Of a stretch of 64,000 nucleotides of DNA, positions 7,821 through 17,034 are shown piece by piece (the stretch's first letter is position 1; every line of letters starts with the position of its first letter). The notes beneath the pieces were generated by a model that saw nothing but the letters and a program-made list of their open reading frames with translations, was not told the origin of the DNA and did not search any database. The stretch is from Ochrobactrum sp. RH2CCR150 (GTDB taxonomy: Bacteria; Pseudomonadota; Alphaproteobacteria; Rhizobiales; Rhizobiaceae). Both the position numbers and the translations under genes were made by a program. The stretch spans positions 1 to 64,000 of the forward strand of contig JACGXE010000004.1 of assembly GCA_014138095.1 (NCBI GenBank), given 5' to 3'.

Positions 7821-10772
7821 ATGCGAACTTTCCATCCAATCGTTCGATTATTATCCGTGACTATTTTTCTATTTCCAGCGGCTTCTTTTGCGCAGCAGAA
7901 AGAACCAACCCAGGCTTTCAGATCTGATGCCGAATACATGGCAAACTGGGGCCTGCCAATGATCAACGCAGCGCCTGCCTATCAGCGCGGCTTTACAGGC
8001 AAAGGCATCACCGTTGCGGTGCTCGACACGGGCATTGATACATACCACCAGGAATTTGCTGGAAAAGTGCATCCGTGGTCGCAGAATTTCGGCACTTTCA
8101 TGGGGCTGCGGGATGTCCGGGATATCCAGAAAAACGGCACTATCCTTGGGCATGGCAGCCATGTCAGCGGCATCATTGCAGCAGCTCGAAACGGCACTGG
8201 CATGCATGGGGTTGCCTATGATTCTCAAATCCTGGCGTTGAGGGCCATCGTGCCTGACCGACAATATGATGCGATCAACAGGGCGCTGCGCTATGCGTCT
8301 ACGACCGGCGTGAAGGTGCTGAACGGCAGCTACGGACCATACGTATTCCCCACCCCCTACAATAACCCGAATTATCAGCAACTGAACTATCAGCCGATCC
8401 TCTATGGCGGTTATCTCAAAAATGATTATGAAGCGCTGAAGGTGGCCGCCAAGGCCGATATCGTCATGGTTTTCGCCGCCGGCAATGACTACAAGGTTCA
8501 GCCAATTTCGTCAGCGCATCCGAGCGGCAGCGCACTGTTTCCCGCGATCACACCGCAGAACACAGCGCTCGGCAAATATAAATTTGTCGATGGCCGCCGA
8601 CGCGATCTCGACATGAATAATCCCAATACGTTTCACCTGCTGGGTACAAATGATCCGGCTGTCGCCAATCTCGATTTCTCGGATATGAAAGGCTCCATTA
8701 TTGCCGTCGTTTCCGTTGGCCCAAACAAACAAATCGCAAGCTATAGCAATCGTTGTGGCATCGCAGCGGAATGGTGCATGGCGGCTCCGGGTGGCGATAA
8801 TGGCGGCCCTATCTACTCAACCTATCCCGGCGGGCGTTATCAATATATGCAAGGCACCTCCATGGCCTCGCCAAATGTGGCGGGCGCCGCTGCTGTCGTG
8901 CGGCAAGCCTTTCCCTATATGAATGCGCGGCAGACCATTGAAACCCTGCTGACCACAGCCACCAATATCGGCCCCGCCGAAATCTACGGTCAGGGATTGC
9001 TCAATCTTGGTGTCGCCATCAACGGGCCGATGAAATTCCGCTATGCGGAAGGTTTTGACGTCGATACGCAAGGCTATTCATCGACATGGTCCAACCCCAT
9101 TTCCGGCATTGGCGGACTGACCAAGCGCGGCGTCGGTGAATTGCGGCTCACTGGCGACAACAGTTTTACCGGAGATTCCGCAGTCGTTGGAGGCACGCTG
9201 ATTTTTGATGGCGACAATGCCACTTCTGTTCGTGTGGCAAATGCAGGGCGGTTAAGTGGTGTCGGCAGCGTCAATTCGGTGACCAATGAAACCGGCGGGG
9301 TGGTAGCGCCGGGTGAACACGGCATTGGCACATTGACTGTCAAAGGCGATTATATCGGCAAAGGGGGCACTGTCGAGATTGCCACCGGGCTCGGTGCTGA
9401 TAACAACGAGACCAGCCATCTTGTCATTCGGGGTGACAGTTCCGGCAACAGCCAGCTGCGGCTCGTATCTTATGGCCAGTCCAGCGCCCAGATTGCCGAC
9501 GACACGAAGATTATCGAGGTTGCAGGCAATCCCGCAGGTACATTTGCGCTCGCGGGTGATTATACGACAGCGAACGGTGAAGCGGCTGTCGTTGGCGGCG
9601 TCTATGCCTATGAGATTACGGCGACCGCTGACCAGCCGGCTGAAGCCCCCTCGCCTTCGGAGCCTGAAGCGCGTTCCTCTGCAACAACGGCGAATAGTGT
9701 CGCATTATCGGGCGATGGCGGTTTCTATCTGCGCAACACGGCTGCCAATGGTGAGACGCGCTACAATCCGTCCATGCCGATCTATGAAGGCTATGCGCGC
9801 AATATGCAGGCCCTAAACCAGTTACCAAGCTTGCAGCAGCGAGTCGGCAATCGATACTGGGGCGAGAATGCTCTGCCGAGTGAAGATGTTAAGGACGGTC
9901 ATGCGACACCCGGGCCGGATATCGCGATCGACAAGCATGGCGTATGGGGACGTATTGAAGGGACGCACAGCAAATTTGCGGCGGGCGGTTCCACCACAGG
10001 CGTGACGCAAGACATTGGCGTTTTCGTCATGCAGGCCGGTATCGACGCACTGTTTCAGGAAAGCCAATCCGGTCGCCTGATCGGCAGCTTCACTGCGCAA
10101 TATGGCAAAGCCAGCAGTGATATTTCGTCCTTCAGCGGTGATGGCACCATCGACACCGATGGCTGGGGATTGGGTGGCGCGCTCACCTGGTATGGCAATA
10201 ATGGCTATTACCTCGACGGCCAGCTTCAGTTGACCTGGTATGACAGCAAACTGGTTTCCGATACGCTCGAAAAATCACTGGCTGATGGCAATAACGGCTT
10301 TGGCTATGGCCTCAGCCTCGAAGGCGGACGTCGTATTGCAGTCAACGGGCATTGGTCGATCACGCCACAGGCGCAACTTGTCTGGTCGTCGGTGGATTTC
10401 GACAGCTTCCACGACTTTGCTGGCGTGCCTGTCGATCTGCGCAATGGCGATAGCCTCAATGCCCGCATCGGGCTGGCGGCGGAATATCGCAATGCATGGC
10501 GCGACAGTCAAAACCGGCTGACACAAACCAATCTTTATCTCGCCGCCAATCTCTATCAGGAGTTCATGAACGACTATAAGATCAGAGCTGGCGGCGTTGA
10601 TTTCAAAAGCGAAAATGACAAAACCTGGGGCGGTATCGGCGCAGGCGGGACCTATGCCTGGGCCGATGGCAAATACGCGCTGTTCGGTGAAGGTATGGTC
10701 AAGACCAGCTTCGCGGATTTCGGCGATAATTACAGCCTCAAGGGTTCGCTCGGTTTCAAGGTGAATTGGTAA
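7821..10772 (+). CDS. Autotransporter subtilisin-like serine protease
   Basis: A 983-residue type Va secreted protease. Residues 1-25 form a signal peptide ending ASFA. A peptidase S8 domain follows, with the catalytic triad Asp69 (VAVLDTGID), His111 (GHGSHVSG) and Ser347 (GTSMASPNVAG), plus the oxyanion Asn in AAGN near residue 222. Next come a passenger region with an autotransporter-type beta repeat (GGLTKRGVGELRLTGDNSF, about 430-450) and a Pro/Ala/Ser-rich linker (about 605-620). A C-terminal beta-barrel of about 270 residues ends in FKVNW, the aromatic terminus used for outer-membrane insertion. Likely surface-exposed or released, cleaving its own or host proteins. The gene is monocistronic, between an AT-rich leader and its own terminator. 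Confidence 0.92.
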   Translation: MRTFHPIVRLLSVTIFLFPAASFAQQKEPTQAFRSDAEYMANWGLPMINAAPAYQRGFTGKGITVAVLDTGIDTYHQEFAGKVHPWSQNFGTFMGLRDVRDIQKNGTILGHGSHVSGIIAAARNGTGMHGVAYDSQILALRAIVPDRQYDAINRALRYASTTGVKVLNGSYGPYVFPTPYNNPNYQQLNYQPILYGGYLKNDYEALKVAAKADIVMVFAAGNDYKVQPISSAHPSGSALFPAITPQNTALGKYKFVDGRRRDLDMNNPNTFHLLGTNDPAVANLDFSDMKGSIIAVVSVGPNKQIASYSNRCGIAAEWCMAAPGGDNGGPIYSTYPGGRYQYMQGTSMASPNVAGAAAVVRQAFPYMNARQTIETLLTTATNIGPAEIYGQGLLNLGVAINGPMKFRYAEGFDVDTQGYSSTWSNPISGIGGLTKRGVGELRLTGDNSFTGDSAVVGGTLIFDGDNATSVRVANAGRLSGVGSVNSVTNETGGVVAPGEHGIGTLTVKGDYIGKGGTVEIATGLGADNNETSHLVIRGDSSGNSQLRLVSYGQSSAQIADDTKIIEVAGNPAGTFALAGDYTTANGEAAVVGGVYAYEITATADQPAEAPSPSEPEARSSATTANSVALSGDGGFYLRNTAANGETRYNPSMPIYEGYARNMQALNQLPSLQQRVGNRYWGENALPSEDVKDGHATPGPDIAIDKHGVWGRIEGTHSKFAAGGSTTGVTQDIGVFVMQAGIDALFQESQSGRLIGSFTAQYGKASSDISSFSGDGTIDTDGWGLGGALTWYGNNGYYLDGQLQLTWYDSKLVSDTLEKSLADGNNGFGYGLSLEGGRRIAVNGHWSITPQAQLVWSSVDFDSFHDFAGVPVDLRNGDSLNARIGLAAEYRNAWRDSQNRLTQTNLYLAANLYQEFMNDYKIRAGGVDFKSENDKTWGGIGAGGTYAWADGKYALFGEGMVKTSFADFGDNYSLKGSLGFKVNW

Positions 10773-10791
10773 TCTCGCGATACAACAATCC

Positions 10792-10818
10792 GAAGACCCC
10801 GCGAGGGGTCTTCAATTT
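10792..10818 (+). terminator. Intrinsic terminator of the autotransporter gene
   Basis: A perfect 9-bp stem, GAAGACCCC (10792-10800) with GGGGTCTTC (10805-10813), around a GCGA tetraloop, followed by AATTT. The T-run is short, so termination may be incomplete. Confidence 0.75.
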
Positions 10819-10867
10819 GAAAGCAGATTTCGGGACGTTTCCGCACCGTATTGTGCTAAAAAGCCTT

Positions 10868-11506
10868 ATGAGAGATTTGTTCGATCAGCTTGAACCTGTT
10901 GAGATTCTTGCGCCCGGCGCAGTGCTTATGCATGGCTTTGCATTGGCGGATGAAGACGCCATTCTGAAATCAGTAGCGGATGTCAGCACTGCCGCACCCT
11001 TTCGGCATATGGTGACGCCAGGCGGCTATCGCATGTCGGTCGCCATGACCAATTGCGGACAGGCAGGTTGGGTGACCGACAAAAGCGGTTATCGGTACAG
11101 TGCCGAAGACCCCGAAACCGGGAAACCATGGCCAGCAATGCCGGAAGCCTTTCGCAATCTCGCGGAAAATGCCGCCCGACAGGCTGGATATGATAATTTT
11201 TCGCCCGATGCCTGCCTGATAAACCGGTATGAGCCCGGTGCAAAACTGTCCTTGCATCAGGACAAGGACGAACGCGATTTCACCAATCCGATCGTGTCCG
11301 TTTCGCTTGGCCTTCCGGCGACCTTCCAGTTTGGCGGACTGAAGCGTAACGACCCGATCACCAAATACCCATTGCACCACGGCGACGTGGTTGTCTGGGG
11401 TGGGCCGTCGCGACTTTTTCATCACGGCATATTGGCGCTGAAAGATGGCGAACACGACAAGGTTGGTCGTGTTCGCCTCAATCTGACGTTCCGAAAGGCG
11501 CTGTGA
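10868..11506 (+). CDS. alkB: Alpha-ketoglutarate-dependent DNA repair dioxygenase AlkB
   Basis: A 212-residue Fe(II)/2-oxoglutarate dioxygenase that removes alkyl lesions such as 1-methyladenine and 3-methylcytosine from DNA. The metal ligands are visible: His130 and Asp132 in SLHQDKDE, and His186 in SRLFHHG. The 2-oxoglutarate-binding arginines are Arg203 and Arg209 in RVRLNLTFR. Spacing matches E. coli AlkB almost residue for residue (131/133/187/204/210). The DACLINRYEPGAKL strand is also typical. The ATG at 10868 gives the family length. The frame is open further upstream, but that part overlaps the autotransporter terminator. It converges on the MFS gene with only three bases between stops. 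Confidence 0.95.
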   Translation: MRDLFDQLEPVEILAPGAVLMHGFALADEDAILKSVADVSTAAPFRHMVTPGGYRMSVAMTNCGQAGWVTDKSGYRYSAEDPETGKPWPAMPEAFRNLAENAARQAGYDNFSPDACLINRYEPGAKLSLHQDKDERDFTNPIVSVSLGLPATFQFGGLKRNDPITKYPLHHGDVVVWGGPSRLFHHGILALKDGEHDKVGRVRLNLTFRKAL

Positions 11507-11509
11507 GCC

Positions 11510-12820
11510 TCAATTCAAAGCCTGCTGGCGCGTTTCGACATTAATCAGAAACGCGATGACGCCAGCCAGCGCCAGAAGCCCTGCAAACATTGCCACAGCC
11601 ACGTTGAAGCTTTGGCTAATGACAATGGCCAAAGCTGACGGGGCCAGCAGGCCACCGAGGCGCGCCATGGCGCCCGCCGCGCCCATGCCGCTTGCGCGCA
11701 GGGCTGTCGGATAAAGTTCCGGCGTGAAGGCATAGAGCGCACCCCATGTACCCAGCAGCGCGAAGCTCATAATGAGGATCGACGCGCCGACAACAGCCGA
11801 GCTATCGGCAATTGTGAACAGAGCGCAGGCCGCTGCGCTGATGAACAGGAAGCTGATCAGCGTCTTGCGACGACCCCATGTTTCGACGCCATAGGCAGCA
11901 AGCGCGTAGCCCGGCAATTGCGCCAGCGCCACCACGACCAGAAAGCCATAGCCGCGCACGAAACCAAAGCCGTCTCCGGCGAGCTTGGCCGGTATCCACG
12001 TGAAAATGCCGTAATAGGAAACGGAAACGAGGAACCAGATTGCCAGCGTTGCGAGTGTCCGCTGACGCAGTTGTGGCGATAAAAGCCGTTCGTTCGTCAC
12101 GAGAAGCGGTGCTTCGAGCCGTGCCTTCGGCGGCAATTCAGGCTTGCCGTTGCGACGCAACACGCGGTTCATGACTGATTTTGCTTCGTCCGCGCGACCG
12201 GATTTCAAAAGATGCATCGGCGATTCCGGCACCCAGAGGCGCAACCAGATACCGATGAGCGCCGGCGCTGCGGTGACGACGAAAATATAACGCCAGGCAT
12301 CCTCGACACCGGCAAGACTTGCAGCCCATGCGGCAAGCGCGATGACAACGGTGCCGACGGCCCAAAAGCCTTCGAGCATGACCAGCCAGCGACCCCGGTT
12401 CTTCGACGGAAGAAACTCGGCCATCATGGCATAATCGACGGGTAGCGTTCCGCCGACGGCTATACCGGTCAGAAAACGCAAGACCAGCAAAACTTCGAAG
12501 CCGGGTGCAAAAGCCGACAACAGACCGAACACGGCATCGCAGGCAACTGTGACAAGCAAGACGCGGCGGCGGCCATATCTATCGGCGAGCCTGCCGAAAA
12601 CGGCAGCGCCGACCAACATGCCGAAGAAGAAAAGCGTACCGGTCTGCAAGGCCTGCGGTACGGTCAGTCCGAAGGTCTTTGCGATGGAGGCGGCGGTGAA
12701 GCCCACCGCCAGAACCTGCATGGCGTCCGCGGCCCAGACGAGGCCGAAAACGCCCAGCAAACCACGCTGGAATGCGCCCGTCCCCGCCTGATCGAGCGAT
12801 TGTTCGATGGTGATCTTCAT
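11510..12820 (-). CDS. MFS transporter, metabolite:H+ symporter-like
   Basis: A 436-residue inner-membrane protein with about 12 segments and major-facilitator signatures. GRLADRYGRRRVLL (about 75-90) is the loop 2-3 motif, and RFLTGIAVGGTLPVDYAMMAEF resembles the sugar-porter/SV2-like branch that includes aromatic-acid and niacin carriers. A second GRRKT loop sits in the C-terminal half. The start at 12820 gives a short cytoplasmic N-terminus; the frame is open for 90 more codons upstream, but these overlap the LysR gene and show no membrane pattern. The substrate cannot be told from sequence. The LysR gene 65 bases upstream on the same strand may control it. Confidence 0.85.
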   Translation of the reverse strand: MKITIEQSLDQAGTGAFQRGLLGVFGLVWAADAMQVLAVGFTAASIAKTFGLTVPQALQTGTLFFFGMLVGAAVFGRLADRYGRRRVLLVTVACDAVFGLLSAFAPGFEVLLVLRFLTGIAVGGTLPVDYAMMAEFLPSKNRGRWLVMLEGFWAVGTVVIALAAWAASLAGVEDAWRYIFVVTAAPALIGIWLRLWVPESPMHLLKSGRADEAKSVMNRVLRRNGKPELPPKARLEAPLLVTNERLLSPQLRQRTLATLAIWFLVSVSYYGIFTWIPAKLAGDGFGFVRGYGFLVVVALAQLPGYALAAYGVETWGRRKTLISFLFISAAACALFTIADSSAVVGASILIMSFALLGTWGALYAFTPELYPTALRASGMGAAGAMARLGGLLAPSALAIVISQSFNVAVAMFAGLLALAGVIAFLINVETRQQALN

Positions 12821-12885
12821 GCCGTCTATGTCCCTCTCCGGCCGAATAAGTTGCGTGCATTTACAGCGCTGCGCATATGGGCGTG

Positions 12886-13815
12886 TCAATCGCTGTTTTC
12901 TGAAACTGCACCGTCTTTTGCCTGCAAATAGGTCCACAGGCTTTCGGCACGCGGTGAAAGTGGCGCGTCGTGACGGTAGATGCGAATTTCCGTTGTCAGA
13001 TCCCAATGCGGATCGACCGATGCCGGAACCATATCGCCACGACTGATTTCTTCGCGCACCAGACTTTCCGGCAGCCAGGCCATACCCCACCCGGCCTGCA
13101 CCATGGCCTTGAGCCCGATGGACATGGTGTTTTCATGAACGACCTTGCGCGCGAAATTCGGCCCGGACATAAATTTCTGGGCCAAAGCCGCACCGAAAAA
13201 CGAAAAGTCGCCATAGCTGAGATAGGGCAGCGGAGCGCCGGTCTCGATGGCGCGATCCAGCAATGGCCCATCGTCGGATGGCAATGAGACCGGAATGAGC
13301 CGTTCTGTGCCCAGCACGATAGACGGAAAGCGTTCCCGGTCGATCAGGATTGGCACCGAGGGATGCGCATAGGTCAGGAAGAAATCGACCTCGCCTTCTG
13401 TCAGTGTGGCAATATTATCTTCAAACCCGCCGCGATCCGGCGCGAGATGGGAATGAATATTGCCAATGGCAGCATCTATCCCCTTCAGCCATTGCGGGAA
13501 GAATGTCACGGTCAAAGTATGCAGGGCTGAGAATTTCAGCGCTGGGTTCTGCCCCTGACGGTTTGGCTGGAGGCTTTTGCGCGTGGCATAAAACTGACGG
13601 ACCGTGTCCTCGGCGACGGGGAGAAAGGTTTTCCCCTCACGGGTCAGTTGCGCGGGAAAAGTGGCGCGATTGACGAGCGTCACCCCCAGCCAGACTTCAA
13701 GCTGCTTGATACGCCGCGAAAACGCCGACTGTGTCACATGGCGGGTCTCTGCGGCTCTTGAGAAGCTCGATGTCGAAGCGAGCGCGATGAAGTCTTCCAG
13801 CCATTTCAGTTCCAT
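12886..13815 (-). CDS. LysR-family transcriptional regulator
   Basis: A 309-residue LysR-type regulator. The N-terminal helix-turn-helix is clear: MELKWLEDFIALASTSSFSR, then AAETRHVTQSAFSRRIKQLE and LGVTLVNR. From about residue 90 follows the periplasmic-binding-like effector domain. The start at 13815 gives the family N-terminus; a 23-codon upstream extension is Pro/Ser-rich and lies in an inverted repeat. Residue patterns (LKFSALHTLTVTFFPQWL) resemble HypT/YjiE-like LysR proteins, which respond to hypochlorite in E. coli, but this is a weak hint. It lies upstream of and co-directional with the MFS gene, which it may regulate. Confidence 0.88.
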   Translation of the reverse strand: MELKWLEDFIALASTSSFSRAAETRHVTQSAFSRRIKQLEVWLGVTLVNRATFPAQLTREGKTFLPVAEDTVRQFYATRKSLQPNRQGQNPALKFSALHTLTVTFFPQWLKGIDAAIGNIHSHLAPDRGGFEDNIATLTEGEVDFFLTYAHPSVPILIDRERFPSIVLGTERLIPVSLPSDDGPLLDRAIETGAPLPYLSYGDFSFFGAALAQKFMSGPNFARKVVHENTMSIGLKAMVQAGWGMAWLPESLVREEISRGDMVPASVDPHWDLTTEIRIYRHDAPLSPRAESLWTYLQAKDGAVSENSD

Positions 13816-13826
13816 AGGTGTTCCTA

Positions 13827-13932
13827 GGGGAGTAGGGGAATACGGGAGTAAGGGAATAGGTGAAAAAGGGGGATAACATCGCATGTTCGCGCGCCGAACA
13901 TACTGCCTTACTCCCTTATTCCCCTACTCCCT
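13827..13932. repeat. Long intergenic inverted repeat (possible mobile or structural element)
   Basis: Left arm 13827-13852 and right arm 13907-13932 match as reverse complements at 24 of 26 positions. They are built from GGGAGTA/GGGGAAT units. The central part holds a second dyad, ATGTTCG (13883-13889) with CGAACAT (13895-13901). The element fills the space between the LysR start and the aminotransferase, so it could be a small palindromic repeat dispersed in the genome. Further copies are not visible in this window. Confidence 0.6.
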
Positions 13933-14042
13933 TCAGCCTTATGCAATTTCTGCATAGTGATTGCAAAACATAGCATTGGCCAGTCAAATTCTTTTTTCCT
14001 ACCGTCCTCTCGATCAAGAAATGCACATGCCGAGGACGTATT

Positions 14043-14906
14043 TTGGCCAGAGTAATTTATTTGAACGGAGCCTTCGTCGACGAAAGCGAAGCGAAGGTTT
14101 CGGTGTTCGACCGCGGCTTTTTGTTTGGCGACGGGATCTACGAAGTCAGTGCCGTGATTGATGGTCGTCTGGTCGATAATGAACTCCATCTTGCTCGACT
14201 GGAGCGCTCGGTCAAAGAGATCGATATCGCCCTGCCCGTCTCGCTCGAAGAAATTCGCAAGGCTCAGATCGAACTCATCCGCCGCAATACTCTGCGCGAA
14301 GGCGTGGTCTATATGCAGGTCACGCGTGGCGAGGCTGACCGCGATTTCGTCTATGCAAGCGATATCAAGCCAAATCTGGTGATGTTCACACAGGTCAAAA
14401 ATCTGGCCAATGCACCGTCAGTGGTGAATGGCGTTCGCGTCGACGTCACACCGGATACGCGCTGGGCGCGCCGCGATATCAAGACCGTCATGCTTTTGGC
14501 GCAGGTGCTGGCCAAGAAGCAGGCGAAGAGCAAGGGCTACCACGAAGTCTGGCTGGTGGAAGACGGCTTCGTCACCGAAGGCGCATCATCCACGGCCTTC
14601 ATCATTTCGCACGACAATGTGCTGGTCGCACGTCCCAATTCAAACGCCATCCTGCCCGGATGTACCCGCCGGGCCGTGCTGAAAATCGCCGAAGAACAGA
14701 ATCTCAAGGTTGAGGAGCGGTTGTTCACGGTGGAAGAAGCCAAGGCCGCCAAAGAGGCCTTTCTCACAAGCGCATCAAGCTTCGTGACGCCGATCATCGG
14801 CATTCAGGATCACACCATCGGCGATGGCAAGCCGGGTCCGTATACACGCCGTTTGCAAGAAATCTACATGGATCTGGCCCGCACGGGCGCAGAAGCAGTT
14901 CTCTAA
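14043..14906 (+). CDS. dat: D-amino-acid aminotransferase (PLP fold type IV)
   Basis: A 287-residue fold-type IV aminotransferase. The N-terminus YLNGAFVDESEAKVSVFDRGFLFGDGIYE is the D-alanine aminotransferase type, and the PLP lysine is Lys147 in WARRDIKTVMLL. A Bacillus-like D-AAT pattern is also seen in VYMQVTRGEA, EVWLVEDGFVTEGASSTAF and ILPGCTRR. It interconverts D-amino acids and 2-oxo acids in the cytoplasm. The start is TTG at 14043, preceded by GAGGA at 14033-14037, and no ATG fits. It heads a same-strand cluster with an amino-acid ABC importer and a DmpA-like peptidase, suggesting use of imported D-amino acids. A branched-chain aminotransferase-like activity cannot be excluded. Confidence 0.9.
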   Translation: MARVIYLNGAFVDESEAKVSVFDRGFLFGDGIYEVSAVIDGRLVDNELHLARLERSVKEIDIALPVSLEEIRKAQIELIRRNTLREGVVYMQVTRGEADRDFVYASDIKPNLVMFTQVKNLANAPSVVNGVRVDVTPDTRWARRDIKTVMLLAQVLAKKQAKSKGYHEVWLVEDGFVTEGASSTAFIISHDNVLVARPNSNAILPGCTRRAVLKIAEEQNLKVEERLFTVEEAKAAKEAFLTSASSFVTPIIGIQDHTIGDGKPGPYTRRLQEIYMDLARTGAEAVL

Positions 14907-14930
14907 CCCAAAAGAAAGCAAGAGGGGAAT

Positions 14931-15794
14931 ATGACAATAAAAAACCTTTTAAAGACAGCAGCCTATAGCGCATTGTTCGCAAGCGTCGCCGCAGTGGCTG
15001 GCGCAGGCAGCGCATCTGCCGCGACCGAAGGCTATGGCGATTGCCCGCTGATCGGTGACAAGGGATCGGCCACGATCACCCCGGCCGTACCGGGTCAGTT
15101 CACGGTCATCATCAACCTGCCTGCCCTTGGCCAGTTCAACGGCGACACGCCGGAAACCATCAAGGACGGCTACGAATTCTGCATGGCCGTCAACATCGCG
15201 CACCGCCTCGGCCTTGAAAAGGTGAAGCTGGTCAACGCTTCGTTCGACTCCATCGTTGCGGGTCAGAACAAGGATTACGACATCGCGCTGGCGCTTATCT
15301 CAGTCACCGAACCGCGCAAGAAAGTGGTGGATTTCTCCACGCCTTACATGTCTTCCGCTTATGGCGTGGCAGCCCGCGCCGACAAGCCGGTGACGGAAGC
15401 CGAAATGAAGACAGTGAAGGTCGGCACGCAGGCCGGTACGACTCTGGTTCCGTTCGCGCAGGAAACGCTGAACGTCGCGCATCTCGACGTTTTCGATGAC
15501 ACCGCATCGATGTTCACGGCCCTTGCTGCTGGCAAGGTCAATGCCGTGATGACCGATCTTTCGATCGTTCTCGGTCAGGTGAAGAACTCGAACGGCAAGC
15601 TGGCCGTTGTCGGTCAGTATGAATCCGGCGGCCAGACCGCAGGCATCTACCCGAAGGGTTCGGAAAGCAAGAAGGTCATCGATCAGTTGATCGCCGACAT
15701 GGACAAGGATGGCACCCTGAAGAAGCTGGAAACAGCCTATCTGCTGCCGTCGTGGGGTACTTCGCCATCTGACGTTCCTGTCTGGAAGCCATGA
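14931..15794 (+). CDS. Polar amino-acid ABC transporter, periplasmic binding protein
   Basis: A 287-residue family 3 solute-binding protein. Residues 1-30 are a Sec signal peptide ending ASA. The mature part has the family pattern: NAS-FDSIVAGQNKDYDIALALISVTEPRKKVVDFSTPY (about 103-142) and KVGTQAGTT (about 163). The conserved DIA..S.T..R segment is where such proteins bind the amino-acid carboxylate through an Arg. It starts 24 bases after the aminotransferase stop, with AAGAGGGG before the ATG. A strong hairpin follows. The ligand is probably a polar or D-amino acid given the neighbours, but this is inference. Confidence 0.9.
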   Translation: MTIKNLLKTAAYSALFASVAAVAGAGSASAATEGYGDCPLIGDKGSATITPAVPGQFTVIINLPALGQFNGDTPETIKDGYEFCMAVNIAHRLGLEKVKLVNASFDSIVAGQNKDYDIALALISVTEPRKKVVDFSTPYMSSAYGVAARADKPVTEAEMKTVKVGTQAGTTLVPFAQETLNVAHLDVFDDTASMFTALAAGKVNAVMTDLSIVLGQVKNSNGKLAVVGQYESGGQTAGIYPKGSESKKVIDQLIADMDKDGTLKKLETAYLLPSWGTSPSDVPVWKP

Positions 15795-15806
15795 TCTGAC
15801 GATTTT

Positions 15807-15840
15807 CCGGGCTGCGGTTGCCATCGCTGCCGCAGCTCGG
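15807..15840 (+). other. Stem-loop after the binding-protein gene
   Basis: CCGGGCTGCGG (15807-15817) pairs with CCGCAGCTCGG (15830-15840) over 11 positions with one G-T. No T-run follows, so it is more likely a 3' mRNA stabiliser that raises binding-protein expression than a terminator. Confidence 0.6.
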
Positions 15841-15913
15841 ATTCCCGATTTTGACACCGTGGCGACAGCACCCAGAGCAGGCGCGCAGCCACCTTGCCTC
15901 AGCGAGAATATTT

Positions 15914-17023
15914 ATGTCCCAACCGGCACCGGCTGCCAGCGTCGAGCGCGCGCGGCAATGGCGTAGTCGTAACAAGGTCCGTACCCATAGCGGTCGATCC
16001 CTGTTCGCTTTCGCTTTTTCGTTCATCACCCTTCTGGCCTCAATTCAGACCGTCTATAGCGTGACCAGCTATACGATTGCGCAGGGCTGGCTTGCGACGC
16101 CTGTTCTCACCATCGGATGGGCGCTGCTTTTAGCTCCGCTCGCCGTTCTGTGGTTCGCCTGGCGCAGTGTGCAGCTTTCCAGTCAGGCCGGGAAAAGCGT
16201 CGACATCTACAATGGCCGGGAACTGGGCGCACGCGCATCCGACGTGTCCTGGCAGGCGATTTCCTATGCTGTTGCAGTGCTGATCATCTGTGCCGGCGCG
16301 TGGTTCATGATCGTCAATGACGCTGCCGTCAGCCGCACCTTCTTCGACGTCAGTCTGATTGTGAAGTCGTCGGGCACCGTACTCAAGGCCTTCGGCACCA
16401 ACATCGTCATCTTCTTCGTCGCCGCCATTCTGATCCTGATCTGGGCGCTGGTGATTGCGATTGCCCGCACGCTTCCGGGCAAGGCTGGCAAGCCGATCCG
16501 GCTGCTCGCCACCTTCTACAGCGATCTGTTTCGCGGCCTGCCTGCCATTATCACGATCTATCTCATCGGTTTCGGCCTGCCATTGACCGGCCTGCCGATC
16601 CTGAAAGATCTGTCCTCCAATGCCTATGCGATCATCGCACTGACGCTGACTTATGGCGCCTATACGTCTGAGGTCTATCGTGCGGGCATTGAAAGCGTGC
16701 ATCCAAGCCAGATCGCAGCGGCGCGCTCGCTCGGCCTGTCCTATGTCCGAACCATGCGCTATGTCGTGGTTCCGCTTGCAGTGCGTGGCATTATTCCGCC
16801 ACTCATGAACAACTGCATCAGCTTGCAGAAAGATACGGCGCTTGTCGCGATCATTGGCACCATCGACGCCTTCAACCAGTCGAAGATCATCGCTGCCAAC
16901 TATTTCAACCTGTCGGCTGTCACCACCGTCGCCATCCTGTTCATCCTGATCACCATTCCGCAGGCCCGTTTCGTCGATCGTCTGATCGAAAGGGATCGTC
17001 GGAAAATGCGCTCGAGCATGTGA
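15914..17023 (+). CDS. Amino-acid ABC transporter permease
   Basis: A 369-residue inner-membrane permease of the His/Glu/Gln/Arg class. After a basic N-terminus (about 1-35) come membrane segments at about 38-60 and 65-85. The coupling loop lies in YRAGIESVHPSQIAAARSLGLSY (about 255-278), with the typical LRYVVVPLAVR-like and ISLQKDTALVAIIG elements after it. It is longer than usual (220-250 residues) because of the extra N-terminal segments. No second permease gene follows, so a homodimer is likely. I chose the ATG at 15914; an upstream in-frame ATG at 15818 falls inside the stem-loop. The ATPase gene starts 12 bases after its stop. Confidence 0.88.
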   Translation: MSQPAPAASVERARQWRSRNKVRTHSGRSLFAFAFSFITLLASIQTVYSVTSYTIAQGWLATPVLTIGWALLLAPLAVLWFAWRSVQLSSQAGKSVDIYNGRELGARASDVSWQAISYAVAVLIICAGAWFMIVNDAAVSRTFFDVSLIVKSSGTVLKAFGTNIVIFFVAAILILIWALVIAIARTLPGKAGKPIRLLATFYSDLFRGLPAIITIYLIGFGLPLTGLPILKDLSSNAYAIIALTLTYGAYTSEVYRAGIESVHPSQIAAARSLGLSYVRTMRYVVVPLAVRGIIPPLMNNCISLQKDTALVAIIGTIDAFNQSKIIAANYFNLSAVTTVAILFILITIPQARFVDRLIERDRRKMRSSM

Positions 17024-17034
17024 GGAGTATGGAT

